This document shows, piece after piece, positions 6,528 through 8,855 of a stretch of DNA of 8,855 bases; position 1 is the first letter of the stretch; each line of letters starts with the position of its first letter. The notes under the pieces were generated by a model, which searched no databases, was not told the DNA's origin, and worked only from the letters and a program-made list of their open reading frames with translations. Source of the DNA: Candidatus Poseidoniales archaeon. Lineage in GTDB: Archaea > Thermoplasmatota > Poseidoniia > Poseidoniales > Poseidoniaceae. The position numbers and the translations under genes were made by a program. The stretch is taken from contig QXYA01000075.1 in the NCBI GenBank assembly GCA_009887135.1, positions 1 through 8,855 of the forward strand, written 5' to 3'.

Positions 6528-7292
6528 AGGAGAGGGACTCTCTGAAGGCGTGGCTGCATTAAGGAGTGCTTTCAACTGCTCTTCAAGCAATTTTGCTTCT
6601 TCAAGAAGAGGTTCATCATCGAGATGAATTGTAGGAAGGATAGAGTTGAGTTTCTTGACCAATGTAGCAGCAGCTCTTGCGTCAGGGAATCGTGGATCTG
6701 CTTCGACCATGATGCTCATAACATCGATTGAACGGCGTCTTGCCTCGCTGAGTAGGACTCCGTTAACACCACGAATGACTCCGTTTGTTAACATTGGAAC
6801 GCCAAGGTCACCAAGCATGGACACTACATTATCGGTCGCCCCTATTCCTACGAGGTCAGTTTCAGGTGTGTCTTCGTATTCGATAGTTGGTTCTTCGATA
6901 CCGTTGTTTCCAGTCAATCCTTCCTTTGAGAATGCATCAATAAGAATACCCATTCTAATTTTGGAACCCTTTGACCAATCATACAACGCCCACACAATGT
7001 CATGAACCAATGGGCTTGGAATTACCAACTCACTCATGATAAGAATAATTTTGTCGCAGCCATCAATACTGCACTCAGGTTTACCAGCATAAGCACGGAT
7101 AATGGGCATTGGTTTTCCATCTGTTACGAGAGTTAGAGGGGGTAGGCGAGGATCGACGACGCCCCCAACAAATTCCAAATCCAAATTGTCGATAAGGAAA
7201 TGTCCGACGACGCTTGAAACCATCCCTACGCTCGGAAAACAAGTAATGACCAATGCTTCTTCCGTAATCACATCAGATCGAATCTTGACCAT
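6507..7292 (-). CDS. PAC2-family protein (archaeal proteasome assembly chaperone-like)
   Basis: A 261-aa cytoplasmic protein of the PAC2 / COG2047 type. It carries an N-terminal FPSVGMVSSVVGHFLIDNL segment (family PGxGxVGxLAxxYLI), followed by DPRLPPLTLVTDGKPMPIIR, then a Rossmann-like beta strand (KIILIMSEL) and GVIRGVNGVLLSEARRR. The C-terminal family signature is ADPRFPDARAAATLVKKLN followed by a helix of DEPLLEEAKLLEEQLKALL. Relatives of eukaryotic PAC1-PAC2 help assemble proteasome alpha rings, and archaeal homologs have been linked to proteasome assembly or binding; the exact role here is not shown. The ATG at 7292 is preferred because GGAAGG lies five to ten bases before it, while the in-frame ATG at 7304 has only a poorly placed AGGA. 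A short Ser/Pro-rich tail ends the protein. The region about 125-145 is an acidic insert (EEPTIEYEDTPETD). Confidence 0.88.
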   Translation of the reverse strand: MVKIRSDVITEEALVITCFPSVGMVSSVVGHFLIDNLDLEFVGGVVDPRLPPLTLVTDGKPMPIIRAYAGKPECSIDGCDKIILIMSELVIPSPLVHDIVWALYDWSKGSKIRMGILIDAFSKEGLTGNNGIEEPTIEYEDTPETDLVGIGATDNVVSMLGDLGVPMLTNGVIRGVNGVLLSEARRRSIDVMSIMVEADPRFPDARAAATLVKKLNSILPTIHLDDEPLLEEAKLLEEQLKALLNAATPSESPSPSSMLYG

Positions 7293-7384
7293 TGTTCCTT
7301 CCATGTCCTAAGGTTGAGGCGGAGGCATTCAACACTTTCGGCTACAAGCGTAGGTTTGATGTCCCTCAATGCTTACCGAAGAAC
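7293..7384. promoter_or_regulatory. Divergent promoter region between the PAC2 gene and the nuclease gene
   Basis: These 92 bases separate the start of a minus-strand gene from the start of a plus-strand gene, so both promoters should lie here or just inside the neighbours. I see no perfect TATA-box or BRE. TTTGAT at about 7355-7360 is about 25 bases before the nuclease ATG, and AACCTTA on the minus strand (7309-7315) is about 20 bases before the PAC2 ATG; both are weak candidates. No clear ribosome binding site precedes the nuclease ATG, which would fit a leaderless or very short-leader transcript. Confidence 0.45.
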
Positions 7385-8536
7385 ATGGTCGAAGAACGGC
7401 AGCACAGACTTTCACCTTCGGCATGGAATCGTTACGAGACATGTCCTCGTATGTATTGGCTCAGCCGGCAGGGTTTACCTCGTAAAGCTGGAATGGCTGC
7501 CTCACTTGGTACAGCAGTTCATGCTTCCATCGAAGACCTTCTCCAAATCAATCTCGATGGACGAGCATTGTCTGAATCCAGTTGGTTACCAAATACAGCA
7601 GATGAGATTCTTCAAAAGCGCTGGGAGGAAGAAAAGCAAATTTTCCATGAAACCCCACGTCATCCAAACTGGAAGGATGACAAGTACAAGGAAGCTAGAA
7701 AACAGCAGGCTGGAGCCGTAAATATGCTGTTAGATCATGTCGGAATTGCAGGGCTTTCATTCGAAAGAATCACTGTCGCATTATGGAAGAAAATACAATC
7801 ACTCGTCATTGCAGTCGAAGGCGAATTGGTAACAAAAGATGGACATCTAATGGGCCGTTTAGATTTACTTCTCGCAGAGATCGATAAAGAAGGCAAACTT
7901 GCAGGGTGGCTCGTTGCAGATCTAAAAACTGGGAAAGCACCAATCGGTTCACTCAAGCCAGAAGTGAATCGACAACTCCGAATGTACAGGGATATTCTTC
8001 TTTCGAATAACCCGAACCCTCCTCCTGTTCGAGCAGAAGGATGGTACACGAGTACAACCTCAAAATGGGTTGCTAAAGGCGACAATGTACTCGAGGATGC
8101 ACTGGCTGCTTGGAAGGCAACTCAGATTACAGAAGAACCACTTGCACCAACACCAGGCCAATCTTCCTGCGGTGGCTTTTGTGATTGGAAAGCATGGTGC
8201 CCTCATTGGTTGAAGTGGAGGCATGAAAGTGGAAGCCTTCACAAAGGCGATTTCGCAGATGGTGTGATCCTCATCCACGAATACAAACCTGCACAGGGAA
8301 TTGCAATCGTAGAGTCATGCACGCCCAAAGGCGATCAAGGGGAAGTTGAACCCAATGGCGATAAGCGAAGCGTTCAATTCGACGGAAGAGGTAAAGAAGT
8401 CCTTGAAAAATTACTTGATGAGGGGCACGAAGGTCCAATTTTCATCGGTAGTGCCATGATGAATCGAGATGTTTGGAGAGTCGGTCCTTGGTGCGATGTT
8501 CTGCCATGGGCACCTATTCCAGATTCAGGAAGATGA
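7385..8536 (+). CDS. RecB/Cas4-like PD-(D/E)XK nuclease with iron-sulfur-type cysteines
   Basis: A 383-aa protein of the RecB-type nuclease superfamily (PDDEXK_1). The start gives MVEERQHRLSPSAWNRYETC, so the conserved LSPSxWNRYxxCPRxYWL motif begins nine residues in. Catalytic motifs are visible: GTAVHASIEDLL with H46, GRLDLLL with D160, ADLKTGK with D179 and K181, and Q197xxxY201. C20 plus C262, C266 and C272 (CX3CX5C) have the arrangement of the 4Fe-4S site in AddB, Dna2 and Cas4 nucleases. Residues 273-383 form an extra domain ending in DVWRVGPWCDVLPW, which could be an OB-fold nucleic-acid-binding domain but is not firmly assigned. No cas1, cas2 or CRISPR repeats are nearby, so a repair role is more likely than Cas4. 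A longer version from a TTG at 7292 would overlap the PAC2 start and lacks family-like residues. Its 3' end overlaps the opposite gene by 12 bases. Confidence 0.9.
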   Translation: MVEERQHRLSPSAWNRYETCPRMYWLSRQGLPRKAGMAASLGTAVHASIEDLLQINLDGRALSESSWLPNTADEILQKRWEEEKQIFHETPRHPNWKDDKYKEARKQQAGAVNMLLDHVGIAGLSFERITVALWKKIQSLVIAVEGELVTKDGHLMGRLDLLLAEIDKEGKLAGWLVADLKTGKAPIGSLKPEVNRQLRMYRDILLSNNPNPPPVRAEGWYTSTTSKWVAKGDNVLEDALAAWKATQITEEPLAPTPGQSSCGGFCDWKAWCPHWLKWRHESGSLHKGDFADGVILIHEYKPAQGIAIVESCTPKGDQGEVEPNGDKRSVQFDGRGKEVLEKLLDEGHEGPIFIGSAMMNRDVWRVGPWCDVLPWAPIPDSGR

Positions 8537-8855
8537 TCCGAGACCGAGATAGGTTTGGATTTCCTCTGAAGCCCCTTGGTCTTCGATACCATTTGGTGAA
8601 ATAAGCCAGTGCAAATAGCTGATGTCTAATTCTAATAATTCCTTCAGGTGACGTCCTCGATGCCGGCCAACGGCTAGGACCATGTGTTCTCCATCACGCC
8701 GGACCATTCCATTTGGGTCTACAAGTTCGAGATCATCTAATTGCCGTCCCAAATCAGATTGTGGGGACGCAGTTGAACCGGTAGCACCCCATTGTTCCAC
8801 TTCAAGTAATGATTTTCGGAAATGGGTGGGGTGGTCAAGTCCAAGTTTCCAAAGT
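8525..8855 (-). CDS. C-terminal part of an exonuclease-X-like protein (partial, 5' end outside window)
   Basis: The minus-strand frame ending with TGA at 8525-8527 is open to the right edge, giving 109 visible residues. An internal GTG at 8798-8800 is probably not the start, because protein-like sequence (LWKLGLDHPTHFRKSLLE) continues upstream of it in frame. Visible residues about 58-90 carry the pattern GRHRGRHLKELLELDxxYLHWL, which matches the short C-terminal domain (G(K/R)(H/Y)xG, D, YLxWL) found after DEDD exonucleases of the ExoX type and in related small proteins. A linker of about 35 residues rich in polar residues precedes it. The catalytic exonuclease domain, if present, lies outside the window, so the function cannot be confirmed here. 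The gene converges with and overlaps the nuclease gene by 12 bases. Confidence 0.65.
   Translation of the reverse strand, partial: LWKLGLDHPTHFRKSLLEVEQWGATGSTASPQSDLGRQLDDLELVDPNGMVRRDGEHMVLAVGRHRGRHLKELLELDISYLHWLISPNGIEDQGASEEIQTYLGLGSSS

Noticed and set aside
6530..6542. Small hairpin GAGAG-GGA-CTCTC just after the membrane-protein stop, considered as a terminator.
   Set aside because: A five-base stem without a following T-run is too weak, and it lies within the PAC2 coding sequence on the other strand; archaeal termination normally relies on T-tracts.
7292..7384. Extended nuclease start at TTG 7292.
   Set aside because: It would place the start inside the start region of the opposite PAC2 gene, lacks a ribosome binding site, and adds residues before a family motif that normally lies near the N-terminus.
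7385..8536. Possible CRISPR-associated Cas4 identity for the Fe-S nuclease.
   Set aside because: No CRISPR repeats, cas1 or cas2 occur in the window, the cysteine spacing (CX3CX5C) and the long C-terminal extension differ from typical compact Cas4, and the neighbours are housekeeping-like.

Overview
The window most likely comes from a planktonic archaeon of the Marine Group II / Candidatus Poseidoniia type (Thermoplasmatota). This is an inference. It rests on a PAC2-family protein of the archaeal proteasome-assembly-chaperone type, a compact layout with ATGA and tail-to-tail overlaps, strong GGAGG/GGTGAT ribosome binding sites, secreted proteins with Ig-like repeats and a single C-terminal membrane anchor, and a C-terminal cytoplasmic tail (PPLPxxGLPxGWxMEQWxxYGxxYL) that I remember as common in that lineage. 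No rRNA, tRNA, CRISPR array, insertion sequence or prophage feature is visible.

Layout. Positions 1-149 hold the end of an unidentified plus-strand gene. An NAD+-dependent DNA ligase (ligA, 181-2307) follows on the same strand. Next is a three-gene plus-strand cluster (2364-6527). It holds a large secreted, C-terminally anchored protein with a CX4CH motif, a Reeler-like / choice-of-anchor-V-like domain and tandem Ig-like repeats. This is followed by a smaller anchored protein with a CX3CH motif and a related layout, and by a five-helix, histidine-bearing membrane protein that resembles DUF2231. The three are translationally coupled (a start inside or beside the upstream stop, then an ATGA overlap). 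A PAC2-family gene (6507-7292) lies on the minus strand and overlaps the cluster tail to tail. A 92-bp divergent spacer separates it from a plus-strand RecB/Cas4-like PD-(D/E)XK nuclease with four iron-sulfur-type cysteines (7385-8536). That gene in turn overlaps the end of a minus-strand gene running off the right edge, whose C-terminus resembles the exonuclease-X-like C-terminal domain.

How the genes may work together. The ligase, nuclease and exonuclease-like genes point to DNA repair or processing, but they are not in one operon. The most interesting unit is the three-gene cluster. Two exported proteins carry variant heme-c-like CXnCH motifs next to Reeler-like folds, and they are coupled to a membrane protein with histidines in or near its helices. 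This recalls the eukaryotic Reeler-DOMON-cytochrome b561 reductases. I propose it as a possible cell-surface redox or heme/metal-handling module. The sequence shows motifs and coupling, not function.
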